Assembly (NCBI GenBank): GCA_009773475.1
Contig: WSXV01000006.1
Coordinates: forward strand, 125,855 to 160,213
Source of the DNA: Desulfobulbaceae bacterium
Lineage (GTDB): Bacteria; Desulfobacterota; Desulfobulbia; Desulfobulbales; Desulfocapsaceae
Direction of reading: 5' to 3'
DNA length: 34,359 bases
The notes under the pieces were generated by a model. That model ran no database searches, was not told where the DNA came from, and saw only the letters and a list, made by a program, of their open reading frames with translations. A program made the position numbers and the translations under genes. Within the stretch, counting starts at the first letter, position 1. Each line of letters begins with the position of its first letter. Shown piece after piece: positions 1 through 7,705 of the stretch.

Positions 1-89
1 GGGATGGCCTAGTGCCGCTCGATCCAGGGATGGATAATCTGTGGCCGACGGCCAGGGATGGCCTAGTGCCGCTCGATCCAGGGATGGAT
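1..89. repeat. Two direct copies of a GC-rich repeat, 54-bp period, inside tsaD
   Basis: The 35-nt unit beginning GGGATGGCCTAGTGCCGC is present at 1-35 and identically at 55-89. Each unit ends in another GGGATGG block. The 54-bp offset is exactly 18 codons, so the tsaD frame on the minus strand is preserved. The same core with the same 54-bp offset occurs in moaA at 1562-1641. The array continues to the window edge, so further copies may exist to the left. Confidence 0.85.
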
Positions 90-706
90 ATCGAGCGGCC
101 AAGCCAGGCTCGGGGGAAAGCAATGGCGGCCCGGTCACCGAAACCGGCTTCGGCAGACACATGTGGGCCGCCTGGATAGGGCATTCCCAGGATTTTTGCG
201 ACCTTATCAAAGGCCTCGCCGGCGGCATCGTCACGGGTTCTGCCCAGCAAGGTAAAAGAGGTGTGGCTGCGCGCCAGATAGATGGAGCTGGTGCCGCCGG
301 AGACAATAAGGGCGATATAGGGGAACTCCGGTTTTTCCTCCTCCAGAAACACCGCCAGCAGGTGTCCTGCCATATGATCCACCCCGACAAAAGGGATCCC
401 GGCGACATAGGAGAGGGCCTTGGCATAGGAAAAGCCGACGAGCAGGGAGCCGATCAGGCCCGGCCCCTGAGTGACCGCAATGAGTTGGATATCGGCCAAA
501 GTGACGTTTGCCCGCTCCAGAGCCTCCTGAACAATGGGGACGATGGATTCCAGATGTTGGCGCGAGGCAAGCTCCGGCACCACCCCGCCAAAACGGGTAT
601 GAATCTGATCCTGGCTGCTGAGGACACTGGCCAGCAGGAGACTGTCGTCTTGCATCACTGCGGCAGCCGTATCATCACACGAAGTTTCTATTCCCAGGAT
701 AATCAT
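1..706 (-). CDS. tsaD: tRNA N6-threonylcarbamoyladenosine transferase TsaD, 3' end outside the window
   Basis: Read on the minus strand from the ATG at 706-704, the protein begins MIILGIETSCDDTAAAV and contains the ASKHA/Kae1 signatures TQGPGLIGSLLVG and VDHMAGHLLAV, then VSGGTSSIYLA and DDAAGEAFDKVAKILG. TsaD transfers the threonylcarbamoyl group to A37 of ANN-decoding tRNAs in the cytoplasm, together with TsaB and TsaE. About 235 codons are visible; the family is about 340 residues, so the C-terminal third lies left of position 1. After the usual FPRAWLG segment the reading frame runs into two copies of a repeat, encoding twice the peptide SIPGSSGTRPS, where the family normally continues to a DFSFSGLKT motif. 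No stop occurs before the edge, so the insert is in frame as far as can be seen. The gene diverges from moaA across only 33 bp. Confidence 0.93.
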   Translation of the reverse strand, partial: MIILGIETSCDDTAAAVMQDDSLLLASVLSSQDQIHTRFGGVVPELASRQHLESIVPIVQEALERANVTLADIQLIAVTQGPGLIGSLLVGFSYAKALSYVAGIPFVGVDHMAGHLLAVFLEEEKPEFPYIALIVSGGTSSIYLARSHTSFTLLGRTRDDAAGEAFDKVAKILGMPYPGGPHVSAEAGFGDRAAIAFPRAWLGRSISIPGSSGTRPSLAVGHRLSIPGSSGTRPS

Positions 707-739
707 AATTGAGTCAGGTGGAGCAAAAGGAGCCCTGCC

Positions 740-1990
740 ATGGGCACCATATTTTCTTGGCAGAAAAAGACAATTCAGGGTATTACTTTTCTCCGTTTAT
801 ATGGTCTCTTTTCACTAAAAAGTCAACATCCACCGCTATCAGCTATCCCATTCATCATGGCTTTATCATCATCCCAGGACTCCCAACAGCAAGAGCGAAA
901 TGAACTCATAAGAGATCGATTTTCCCGAACCATCTCCTATCTTCGCCTCTCCATTACCGATCGCTGCAACCTGCGTTGTCTCTACTGCATGCCGCCATCT
1001 TCCATTATCCAGCACGCAGAACTGCTCAGTTACGAAGAGATGCTGCGGGTTGTGGGTATCGCGGTGGGCATGGGCATGAACAAACTGCGCCTGACCGGCG
1101 GCGAGCCGCTGGTGCGCAGGGGAATCATGGATTTTATCCGCAACCTGACTGAAATCAAGGGCCTGGATGAAATTCGTCTGACCACTAACGGTGTCTTACT
1201 GAACGACAAGGCGGCCGAACTCCGCCGCATTGGAATCAGGAATCTGAATATCTCCCTTGACTCCATGCAACGCGACAAGTTTCTCAAAATCACCGGCGGA
1301 GACTTTTTTGATCAGGTCTGGCAATCCATTCAGACTGCCTGTGATCTGGGATTCAATGTGAAAATCAATGTGGTGGCGATGAAGGGAATCAATGACGATG
1401 AGTTTATTGATTTTGCCAAATTAGCACTGCAACGGCCGGTTCAGGTCCGATTTATTGAATTCATGCCCATCGGCAACAAGGAAAACTGGGACAAAAGTCG
1501 GTTTATCAGCGCCGGCGAACTCCAAACACTCATCTCCACCCTCGGCACCCTGGAACCCTTAGGCCAGGGACGGCCTAGTGTCGCGGGCACCTTGGACGGT
1601 GCAGGAGCGACCGCAGGCCATGGACGGCCCAGTGTCGCGGGATCAACATCTTCCGCTCCTCGACTGGAAGGACCAGCGCGGGTTTATCGACTGACCACGC
1701 CGGATGGACAGACTGGAAAAGTCGGATTCATCAGTCCCATCAGTCATCATTTTTGCGATCAGTGCAACCGCCTCCGCCTCACCTCAGAGGGACGGCTGCG
1801 AGCCTGTTTGCTCCACAACCATGAAACCGACCTGAAAGCTCTGCTCCGTCAGGGCGGCACCGACAGCGAGATTCAAGAGGCGATCCGAGAGACCATTCTC
1901 AATAAACCAAAGGGTCATACCATGCAAAATGACCAGACAGCATCAGGTCTGACACACTGTGTCGGCCAGATGTCGCAAATTGGGGGATGA
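740..1990 (+). CDS. moaA: GTP 3',8-cyclase MoaA with an internal repeat insertion
   Basis: This is a radical SAM enzyme that converts GTP to 3',8-cyclo-GTP, the first step of molybdopterin synthesis. The N-terminal [4Fe-4S] motif is Cys76-x3-Cys80-x2-Cys83 in DRCNLRCLYC, followed by the SAM-binding GGEP motif. The second, C-terminal cluster motif is Cys339-x2-Cys342-x13-Cys356 (CDQCNRLRL to RACL), and the protein ends in the conserved Gly-Gly. The start at 740 has an AAAAGGAG ribosome site about 7 nt upstream and gives roughly 40 more N-terminal residues than usual. Met40 (857) would give the normal length but lacks an obvious ribosome site. Between LEPL and GPARVYR, where the family has a short linker, about 35 residues rich in Gly, Ala and Ser are inserted, holding GRPSVAG twice. 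The protein probably supplies pterin to the oxidoreductase encoded near 32 kb. Confidence 0.95.
   Translation: MGTIFSWQKKTIQGITFLRLYGLFSLKSQHPPLSAIPFIMALSSSQDSQQQERNELIRDRFSRTISYLRLSITDRCNLRCLYCMPPSSIIQHAELLSYEEMLRVVGIAVGMGMNKLRLTGGEPLVRRGIMDFIRNLTEIKGLDEIRLTTNGVLLNDKAAELRRIGIRNLNISLDSMQRDKFLKITGGDFFDQVWQSIQTACDLGFNVKINVVAMKGINDDEFIDFAKLALQRPVQVRFIEFMPIGNKENWDKSRFISAGELQTLISTLGTLEPLGQGRPSVAGTLDGAGATAGHGRPSVAGSTSSAPRLEGPARVYRLTTPDGQTGKVGFISPISHHFCDQCNRLRLTSEGRLRACLLHNHETDLKALLRQGGTDSEIQEAIRETILNKPKGHTMQNDQTASGLTHCVGQMSQIGG
1562..1641. repeat. Two copies of the tsaD-type GC-rich repeat inside moaA
   Basis: Copies at 1562-1587 and 1616-1641 share GGCCAKGGACGGCCYAGTG followed by TCGCGGG, and start exactly 54 bp apart. 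The core differs from the tsaD copies at only a few positions. Here the plus strand is sense (peptide GRPSVAG); in tsaD the same strand is antisense. The element is therefore conserved as DNA rather than as one peptide. Confidence 0.85.
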
Positions 1991-2147
1991 AGTTCTAAAA
2001 AACAAGAGATTGAGACCGGACATCTGAACAATCCACACGCCCAGCCTTCGGCCAAGGCCTTCCCCGAAAAACTTACATTGCGTCATCCATCATTTGCTAT
2101 CTTTTCTTTCGTCTCCCGACTCCCCTCTTCTCCCACCTATCTTTCTG
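1991..2147. other. Convergent intergenic space between moaA and pheA
   Basis: This 157-bp gap separates two convergent genes. It is pyrimidine-rich around 2090-2160 and contains a short GGCCAAGGCC palindrome near 2051. I see no convincing hairpin with a T-tract and no small gene. Confidence 0.4.
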
Positions 2148-3242
2148 CTACTTCCCCTCTGTCACCTGGCAGGGATAAGAGCCAAGCCATTCAAAATAGG
2201 AACAGATATCTTTCAGCCGTTCACAACCGCGCTTGATTTTTTCGTCTTCAATATGCCCCATCATATCGAGGAAAAATAGATACTTCCACTGCTTTCCTTT
2301 GATAGGACGAGATTCAATCTTGGCCAGATTGATATCCTCTTCAGACAGGATGGTCAACACCTCGTTCAAGGCCCCTGGTCGATCCATGAGCCCTAAAAGC
2401 AGGGAAGTGCGATCAGCTCCGCTGGGCGAAGGAGACTGATTGCCGATGACCAGAAACCTGGTGGTATTCCCCTGATAATCTTCAATGCCTTTGACCACCA
2501 CCTGCAGGTCATAGGTCTTGATGGCAAGGGATGAGGCAATGGCCCCGATATTGGGGTTGTTGGCGGCCATCTGGGCGGCAGCACCGGTGGAGAAAACCGG
2601 CAGGGTGGGCACCTGCGGCAGATTTTTCCGCAACCATTCGCGACATTGTGCCAAAGGCTGGGCATGGGAGGCAACCGTCTGGATGTCTTCCATATTGCCG
2701 GAACGGCAAACCAGATTATGGCTGATCTCAAGAAGCACTTCGCCACAGATCTTGATATTGTGCTTCATAAATGCGTCCAGGGTGTTGAAAACCGAACCTT
2801 CGATAGAATTCTCCACCGGCACAATCCCATACTGGGTTCGATTTTTTTCCACCTCGGCAAAAACATCATCGATGGAATCCATGGGCTTAAAGACCGCAGA
2901 ATGACCAAAATATTTCACTCCGGCCAGATGGGTAAAGGTGGCCTCGGGTCCCAGATAGGCCACTGCAATATTTTTCTGGGAGAGCCGGCAACTGGTGATA
3001 ATCTCATTAAAGATGGAGCGCAGAGGGGTCTCGGGAAAGACACCGCTATTCATCTCAATGAGCCGCTCATAGATCTGCCGTTCGCGCAGAGGATCCCACT
3101 TGGCACGGTTGCTCTCGCTTTTCAGCCTGCCGATTTCCTTGGCGCAGCCGATTCGATCTTTGAGGAGCGAGAGAATCTGGTTATCAATGGCGTCTATTTT
3201 GTCCCGAACTTGGGGAATATCTGTTTTTTTCTCGGTTCCCAT
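2148..3242 (-). CDS. pheA: Bifunctional chorismate mutase / prephenate dehydratase (P-protein)
   Basis: The product converts chorismate to prephenate and then to phenylpyruvate in phenylalanine synthesis. An AroQ-type chorismate mutase domain comes first (DKIDAIDNQILSLLKDR, with conserved Arg and Lys helices). The prephenate dehydratase domain follows (AYLGPEATFTHLA, VPVENSIEGSV, and the catalytic-site motif TTRFLVIG). A C-terminal ACT domain (MDRPGALNEVLTILSEEDINL, then IESRP) is the usual site of phenylalanine feedback. The start chosen at 3242 has AGGA about 6 nt upstream and gives 364 residues; an upstream in-frame ATG at 3269 lacks a ribosome site. The gene is complete and of family length, and it diverges from the homocysteine gene at 3504. 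Confidence 0.95.
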   Translation of the reverse strand: MGTEKKTDIPQVRDKIDAIDNQILSLLKDRIGCAKEIGRLKSESNRAKWDPLRERQIYERLIEMNSGVFPETPLRSIFNEIITSCRLSQKNIAVAYLGPEATFTHLAGVKYFGHSAVFKPMDSIDDVFAEVEKNRTQYGIVPVENSIEGSVFNTLDAFMKHNIKICGEVLLEISHNLVCRSGNMEDIQTVASHAQPLAQCREWLRKNLPQVPTLPVFSTGAAAQMAANNPNIGAIASSLAIKTYDLQVVVKGIEDYQGNTTRFLVIGNQSPSPSGADRTSLLLGLMDRPGALNEVLTILSEEDINLAKIESRPIKGKQWKYLFFLDMMGHIEDEKIKRGCERLKDICSYFEWLGSYPCQVTEGK

Positions 3243-3503
3243 GGCCTGTCCTGATGATAAATGCGGCATTTTAAGTGATAACTAACGAACATCTTTATAC
3301 AACAATCCATTTAATCGAATGAACTTAGGTGAAAGAAAAAAGGATGTCAAGCTGTAAAAAGATTGATTTAAGATAGTGGTGTACGATAAGATCATAAACT
3401 TGATTCATCCTTCATTCAAATCTGATTGATATACCTCGACGAAACGGCAAAGATTATTTTTACATCTTGGGTCTTGAAATAATAACTTTCTTGAGAGTGA
3501 AAC

Positions 3504-4691
3504 ATGCGCAACATTGAAAAAACCTATGAAGAGATTAACGCCAGGATCAAATCCGGCGAGGCGGTGGTGGTCACTGCCGAAGAGATGGTGGACATTGTCC
3601 GGGCAAAAGGACCGGAACAGGCAGCCCGGGAGGTTGACGTGGTAACAACCGGCACCTTTTCCCCGATGTGCTCCTCCGGCGCCTTTTTCAACTTCGGCCA
3701 GATGACCCCCACCATCAAGGCCTCACAGGTCTGGCTGAACAAGGTGCCCGCCTATGCGGGACTGGCGGCGGTGGATGCCTATATCGGAGCCACGGAGCCT
3801 TCCGAGGATGACCCGCTCAACAAGGTCTATCCAGGCGAATTCCGCTACGGCGGCGGCCATGTCATTGAAGACCTGGTGGCCGGCAGAAAGCTCTTCCTTG
3901 AGGCCAAGGCCTATGGAACTGACTGTTACCTGGCCCGCAAGATGCAGAAAGAGATCACCCTGGCCGACCTGCCCTATGCCCTGTTGTGCAACCCGCGCAA
4001 CGGCTATCAGAACTATAACTGTGCCGTCAACCTCACAGACAAGACCGTTTACACCTATATGGGCATGCTTAAACCCCATTGCCGCAATGCAAATTATTGC
4101 AGCGCCGGTGAACTGAGCCCGCTTATGAATGATCCCCATTACCAGACTATCGGCATGGGTACCCGAATTTTCCTAGGGGGTGGCATCGGCTATGTCACCT
4201 GGCAGGGCACCCAGCATAACCCCAATGCCCCGCGCACCAAAGGTGGCGTGCCTCGTAAGCCGGCCGGCACCCTTATGGTTCAGGGTGATCTCAAGCAGAT
4301 GTCCGCCAAATGGCTGCGCGGGATCTCTATCCTTGGCTACGGCAATACACTGGCCGTTGGAATCGGGATCCCCATCCCCATATTAAACAGCTCCATGGCG
4401 GCCTATACCGGGGTCTCAGACGCAGAGATTTTCACCCAGGTGGTTGATTATGGATATGATTACTCCAACGGCATTGCCCGCAATTATGGTGAGGTCAGTT
4501 ACGCCCAGTTAAAATCAGGCTCCATCGAGGTCAATGGCAAACAAGTCCCAACCGCCCCGCTCTCCAGCATGGTAAAAGCTCGGGAAATCGCTGAAACCCT
4601 CAAGGGATGGATCCGGGATCGCAAATTTCTGCTGAGTCAACCAATCCAATTACTCCCTGATGCGGATGCCGAACGGGGAACTGAAAGATAA
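3504..4691 (+). CDS. DUF39 homocysteine biosynthesis protein (L-aspartate semialdehyde sulfurtransferase family)
   Basis: The 395-residue protein matches the HcyBio/DUF39 family, in which the methanogen member MA1821 helps insert sulfide into aspartate semialdehyde to give homocysteine. Visible family signatures are TTGTFSPMCSSGAFFNFGQ, the glycine-rich GEFRYGGGHVIEDLVAG and LGGGIGYVTWQGTQHNP. Candidate catalytic cysteines are Cys56 in the CSSG motif and Cys141; Cys193 and Cys199 lie in HCRNANYCSAGE. No CBS pair follows the core, unlike the longer archaeal proteins. The usual ferredoxin-like NIL partner is not encoded next to it in this window. It overlaps larE by about 32 nt, so the two are probably co-translated. 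The 234-bp upstream region shows no riboswitch that I recognise. Confidence 0.85.
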   Translation: MRNIEKTYEEINARIKSGEAVVVTAEEMVDIVRAKGPEQAAREVDVVTTGTFSPMCSSGAFFNFGQMTPTIKASQVWLNKVPAYAGLAAVDAYIGATEPSEDDPLNKVYPGEFRYGGGHVIEDLVAGRKLFLEAKAYGTDCYLARKMQKEITLADLPYALLCNPRNGYQNYNCAVNLTDKTVYTYMGMLKPHCRNANYCSAGELSPLMNDPHYQTIGMGTRIFLGGGIGYVTWQGTQHNPNAPRTKGGVPRKPAGTLMVQGDLKQMSAKWLRGISILGYGNTLAVGIGIPIPILNSSMAAYTGVSDAEIFTQVVDYGYDYSNGIARNYGEVSYAQLKSGSIEVNGKQVPTAPLSSMVKAREIAETLKGWIRDRKFLLSQPIQLLPDADAERGTER

Positions 4692-5469
4692 AGAAGCCAG
4701 GCTGCAGGCACTGCTCCATTCCTACGGCAAGGTAGCGGTCGCCTATTCCGGCGGAGTGGATTCCAGCCTGCTTCTCCGCATGGCCTGCGACAGCCTCGGG
4801 CCGGAGCAGGTCATGGCGCTGCATGGTGTATCCTGCCTTACCCCGGAAGCTGACCAGAAAAAGGCCGCCGAAGCCGTGTCAGGATCAAACGGCATAGGAT
4901 GTGCCTATCGAGCTATCAAACTCACCCCCTTGGAGTGGCCGGAGTTTGTCACCAACACTGAACAACGCTGTTATTTCTGCAAAAAAAGGATCTATGGCGC
5001 CTTACTAGATGAGTTGACGAATACAAACCACGTTTTGCTCGATGGCACCAACAGCGATGATCTCCAGACAGATCGGCCGGGACTTGCAGCTATCCGTGAA
5101 TTTTCCATTCAGACACCCTTGGCCCTGGCGGGACTCACCAAACAGGACATCCGGACTCTGGCCAGGCACAAGGGACTGGCCAACTGGGATCAGCCATCCA
5201 ATTCCTGCCTTGCCACCCGTATCCCGGCGCCGCAAAAAATCACCGCAATCCTGCTTAAGCAAATCATGAAAGCGGAGCAGTATCTTCACCAAAAAGGGAT
5301 TACGGCATGCCGGGTCAAGCCTGGTATTATTGCGATAACGATACAGGTAGCCAGCCACGATCTGGAAAAATTGTCGTTAGGTTCTAATAGCTTAGAACTG
5401 ACTGAGTATCTGCAGCACCTTGGTTTTACGCCATTACCTCTGGATGTAAGAGTTCGTGAGCATTTTTAA
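4660..5469 (+). CDS. larE: LarE-type ATP-dependent sulfur transferase
   Basis: This PP-loop protein has the ATP-pyrophosphatase motif SGGVDSS at residues 30-36. It belongs to the LarE family, which adenylates and thiolates the pyridinium dicarboxylate precursor of the nickel-pincer cofactor. It carries three cysteines: Cys104 and Cys107 in RCYFCKK and Cys183 in SCLATR. Single-cysteine LarE proteins sacrifice that cysteine sulfur, whereas three-cysteine forms bind a [4Fe-4S] cluster and can act catalytically; this one belongs to the second type. larB, larC and larA are absent nearby. The overlap with the DUF39 gene suggests either a role in a shared sulfur-transfer context or simple transcriptional coupling. 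ATG codons at 4660 and 4666 are both possible starts, neither with a clear ribosome site. Confidence 0.85.
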   Translation: MRMPNGELKDKEARLQALLHSYGKVAVAYSGGVDSSLLLRMACDSLGPEQVMALHGVSCLTPEADQKKAAEAVSGSNGIGCAYRAIKLTPLEWPEFVTNTEQRCYFCKKRIYGALLDELTNTNHVLLDGTNSDDLQTDRPGLAAIREFSIQTPLALAGLTKQDIRTLARHKGLANWDQPSNSCLATRIPAPQKITAILLKQIMKAEQYLHQKGITACRVKPGIIAITIQVASHDLEKLSLGSNSLELTEYLQHLGFTPLPLDVRVREHF

Positions 5470-5664
5470 TCACTTTTGTCATTTATTATTTTTTCCTTGA
5501 TTCGTCCCCTGGGTTCAATTATCATTTTCCCTGAATGATTTAGTGACTGAGGTACACCAATGGAGGAGGGAAAAATTAACGACCAAACTCCATCTCTTGC
5601 GTCCTCGTCAATGGACCTTTTCTGTCCTGCATACCGCCTTTAACCCTTGCAGACTCGGTATTTC

Positions 5665-5710
5665 ATCAGGACTTCAAAAAGATCCTGATAATTTTTCTTT
5701 TTCTTTTGAC
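5665..5710 (+). terminator. Intrinsic terminator-like hairpin downstream of larE
   Basis: ATCAGGA (5665-5671) pairs with TCCTGAT (5683-5689) across an 11-nt loop and is followed by a T-rich stretch to about 5708. It lies about 200 bp after the larE stop. Confidence 0.5.
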
Positions 5711-5734
5711 AATTCAACAGGCTTCTATTAAAGC
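5706..5734 (+). promoter_or_regulatory. Possible sigma-70 promoter of the HU gene
   Basis: A perfect TTGACA at 5706-5711 is followed after 17 bp by TAAAGC (5729-5734), a poor -10 match. The position, about 80 bp before the HU start and just after the terminator, supports the call, but the -10 is weak. Confidence 0.35.
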
Positions 5735-5811
5735 AGTATCAGGTATCAGGAGGAAGGGGGATGATGTTCACAATCCCTGAAGGTATAAATTGATTTTTCT
5801 GGGAGGAATCC

Positions 5812-6084
5812 ATGAACAAGAAGGAATTAGTTGAAAGCATTGCAGAGGCCGCCGATATCAGTAAAGCTGCAGCAGAGAAAGCATTGAATGGAACTCTTGC
5901 TGCCATTGCCGAGGCGATGAAAAAAGGTGACAAGGTTACCCTGGTTGGGTTTGGAACCTTTTCCGTTTCCAAACGCGAAGCTCGTACCGGCAGGAATCCT
6001 CAATCAGGCAAAACCATTAAGATCCCCGCCAAGAACGTTGCTAAGTTCAAAGCCGGCTCAAAACTGTCTGAAGCGATCAATTAA
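5812..6084 (+). CDS. hup: HU-family DNA-binding protein
   Basis: The 90-residue protein begins MNKKELVESIAEAADIS and has the HU/IHF fold signature VGFGTFSVSKREARTGRNPQ, the DNA-binding beta-arm. The length and the final FKAGSKLSEAIN match HU rather than the longer IHF subunits. HU binds DNA non-specifically as a dimer and compacts and bends it in the nucleoid. A GGGAGGAATCC ribosome site precedes the ATG, fitting high expression. The gene is monocistronic, closed by a strong hairpin terminator. Confidence 0.95.
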   Translation: MNKKELVESIAEAADISKAAAEKALNGTLAAIAEAMKKGDKVTLVGFGTFSVSKREARTGRNPQSGKTIKIPAKNVAKFKAGSKLSEAIN

Positions 6085-6194
6085 TCTTTTATAACTAGTC
6101 GATTCTATTCTCAATTGGCCTGCAACATCTGTTTAGAAAACTACCAGATATAAAAAGTTTTTTTATACTTTTTCCATAACGCCATGTTAGAATA

Positions 6195-6235
6195 AAAAGC
6201 CGTACAGTGCTCCTGCTCTGTACGGCTTTTCTTAT
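6195..6235 (+). terminator. Strong intrinsic terminator after the HU gene
   Basis: AAAAGCCGTACAG (6195-6207) and CTGTACGGCTTTT (6218-6230) form a perfect 13-bp stem with a 10-nt loop, then further T residues. A-rich and T-rich flanks on both sides could let it act in both directions. Confidence 0.9.
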
Positions 6236-6366
6236 TTCATCCCCACGTCCTGTCGGAGAAAGCGGCAAGACAGCAGCTCTCAGGGATGGCCGGACTTGAA
6301 CATATTGCAACGCCCATCACATCTAACCCCGATGAACGGGATTAGTGATTTACAAGGAAGTCCGCC
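6236..6366. other. Leader of cobO
   Basis: No gene is seen here. A single CAGGGATGGCC (6281-6291) resembles the core of the repeat in tsaD and moaA. A small hairpin (CTAACCCCG against CGGGATTAG, near 6322-6344) lies just before the ribosome site. I do not see cobalamin-riboswitch landmarks. Confidence 0.35.
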
Positions 6367-6930
6367 ATGGCAGCCGATCTGCAAAATGACCAGAAATCAA
6401 CCACAAGCGGAACCACAGGGCTGATTGCGCTTTTCACCGGAAACGGCAAAGGCAAGACCACAGCAGCTCTGGGTTTGGCCTTCCGGGCCCTTGGCCACGG
6501 CCATCGGGTCTGTGTCATCCAGTTTCTCAAAGGAAGCTGGAAGTACGGAGAGCTCGATGCAGCCGAGAGATTTAAACCCCTGCTGGAATTTCATGTGATG
6601 GGACGGGGATTTACCTGGAAGTCCGAGGATCTTGAAAAGGATAAGGAAGCAGCCAGAAATGCCTGGGATTTTGCCGTCAAAACAATCAAGGAAAACAGAC
6701 ATGAGCTGATTATTCTCGATGAACTCACCTATCTCTGTCGCTATCAGATCATTGAAGAAGAAGCACTCCTGAGTGTTCTCAAAAACAAGCCGGCAACCAT
6801 GCATATTGCCATTACCGGGCGGCATGCTTCAGAGGCACTGATTCAACAAGCAGATCTGGTCACCGAGATGCGCGAAATTAAACATCCCTTTCAGAACGGG
6901 ATCCAGGCCCAGAAAGGAATTGAATTCTAA
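6367..6930 (+). CDS. cobO: Cob(I)yrinic acid a,c-diamide adenosyltransferase (CobO/BtuR)
   Basis: The protein transfers the 5'-deoxyadenosyl group of ATP to reduced cobalt in corrinoids to make adenosylcobalamin. The P-loop is GNGKGKTTAALGLAFRALGHG near residues 24-44, followed by VIQFLKGSWKYGE, the LIILDELTY Walker B-like segment and ITGRHAS near the C-terminus. These are the signatures of the CobA/CobO type, not the PduO type. At 187 residues it is full length. The start is supported by AAGGAAG upstream. It lies alone between the HU gene and the fmdE-like gene, which has its own promoter. Confidence 0.93.
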   Translation: MAADLQNDQKSTTSGTTGLIALFTGNGKGKTTAALGLAFRALGHGHRVCVIQFLKGSWKYGELDAAERFKPLLEFHVMGRGFTWKSEDLEKDKEAARNAWDFAVKTIKENRHELIILDELTYLCRYQIIEEEALLSVLKNKPATMHIAITGRHASEALIQQADLVTEMREIKHPFQNGIQAQKGIEF

Positions 6931-6979
6931 TGCCGAATTGCAAACACATGCACAAAAGACAGAGCCGCGATTCCCCATA

Positions 6980-7008
6980 TTGACACACGAACGGAGCAGA
7001 AGTAAGAT
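6980..7008 (+). promoter_or_regulatory. Sigma-70-type promoter for the fmdE-hisHF pair
   Basis: TTGACA (6980-6985), a 17-bp spacer and TAAGAT (7003-7008) form a near-consensus promoter about 95 bp before the fmdE-like start, in an otherwise empty gap. Confidence 0.6.
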
Positions 7009-7102
7009 TATTTTTCAGATTCGCCATTTTGAAAATTTTGCCCGATGCCGTTCTGTTTAGAAAAAATGGCCCCATCGGTACAAGTCCCAGGGAGAAACTA
7101 CA

Positions 7103-7696
7103 TTGGAATCATTTGACGTATTACTGGAAAGATCAAGCACCATTCATGGTCACCTCTGTGCAGGTCAGGTGATTGGAGTGCGGATGTCGATGATCGGCCT
7201 TGCGGCCATCGGCATTTATGATCCCAAAGGACTGGATCGTAAGAAACTCTATGTCCTGGTGGAGATTGACCGATGCGCCACCGATGCCATCCAGTCCGTC
7301 ACCGGGTGTAGCCTGGGAAAACGCTCCATGCGCTGGATTGATTACGGGATCATGGCAGCCACCTTTGTCAACCTTGAGACTGGTAAAGCCGTACGGATTC
7401 TTGCCCGTGAGGAGTCCCGGGAACTTTCCAAGAAATATTGTCCGGAAATCGAGAACAAATACCAGCGGCAGCTTGACGCCTACCGGGTCATGCCCGAGGA
7501 GGAGCTTTTCACCATCGAAGAGGTCCAGGTATCTATTCCCCAAGAGGATATGCCGGGTCGACCCTTAAAACGCATCCAGTGCGAGTCCTGCGGCGATTGG
7601 GTTCAGGATTGCCGTGACATGGAGCAAGACGGCAAACTCCTGTGCCGAGGATGTGCCCAAGGAAAATATTATTCCAGAATTGAGAAAAAGGATTGA
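7103..7696 (+). CDS. FmdE-family protein with C-terminal zinc-finger
   Basis: The protein starts MESFDVLLERSSTIHGHLCAGQVIGVRMSMIG, which is the FmdE domain signature (H-x-H-x-C-x-G). It continues with VEIDRCATDAIQSVTGCSLGKRS. The C-terminal 45 residues hold two CxxC pairs (CESCGDW and CRGCAQG), a treble-clef zinc-finger as in many bacterial FmdE proteins. The name comes from the formylmethanofuran dehydrogenase operon of methanogens. In sulfate reducers the function is unproven, though the family is often found with molybdenum or tungsten enzymes. The start is TTG at 7103 behind GGGAG. The gene ends 9 bp before hisHF, so the two are probably one transcript. Confidence 0.85.
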   Translation: MESFDVLLERSSTIHGHLCAGQVIGVRMSMIGLAAIGIYDPKGLDRKKLYVLVEIDRCATDAIQSVTGCSLGKRSMRWIDYGIMAATFVNLETGKAVRILAREESRELSKKYCPEIENKYQRQLDAYRVMPEEELFTIEEVQVSIPQEDMPGRPLKRIQCESCGDWVQDCRDMEQDGKLLCRGCAQGKYYSRIEKKD

Positions 7697-7705
7697 GGAT
7701 TCAAG

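Larger units (their letters stand above)
5470..5811. other. Intergenic region between larE and the HU gene
   Basis: The region contains a terminator-like hairpin near 5665-5710, a candidate promoter near 5706-5734 and the HU leader. A 62-codon frame starting at 5543 has no ribosome site and no family signature, so it is not annotated as a gene. Confidence 0.5.

Noticed and set aside
41..712. 223-codon plus-strand frame
   Set aside because: It is the antisense of tsaD, whose minus-strand translation shows all family signatures.
5543..5731. 62-codon frame between larE and hup
   Set aside because: It overlaps a terminator hairpin and has no ribosome site or family signature.
6236..6366. Cobalamin riboswitch before cobO
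   Set aside because: The leader is short and lacks the conserved B12-box; only small hairpins are visible.
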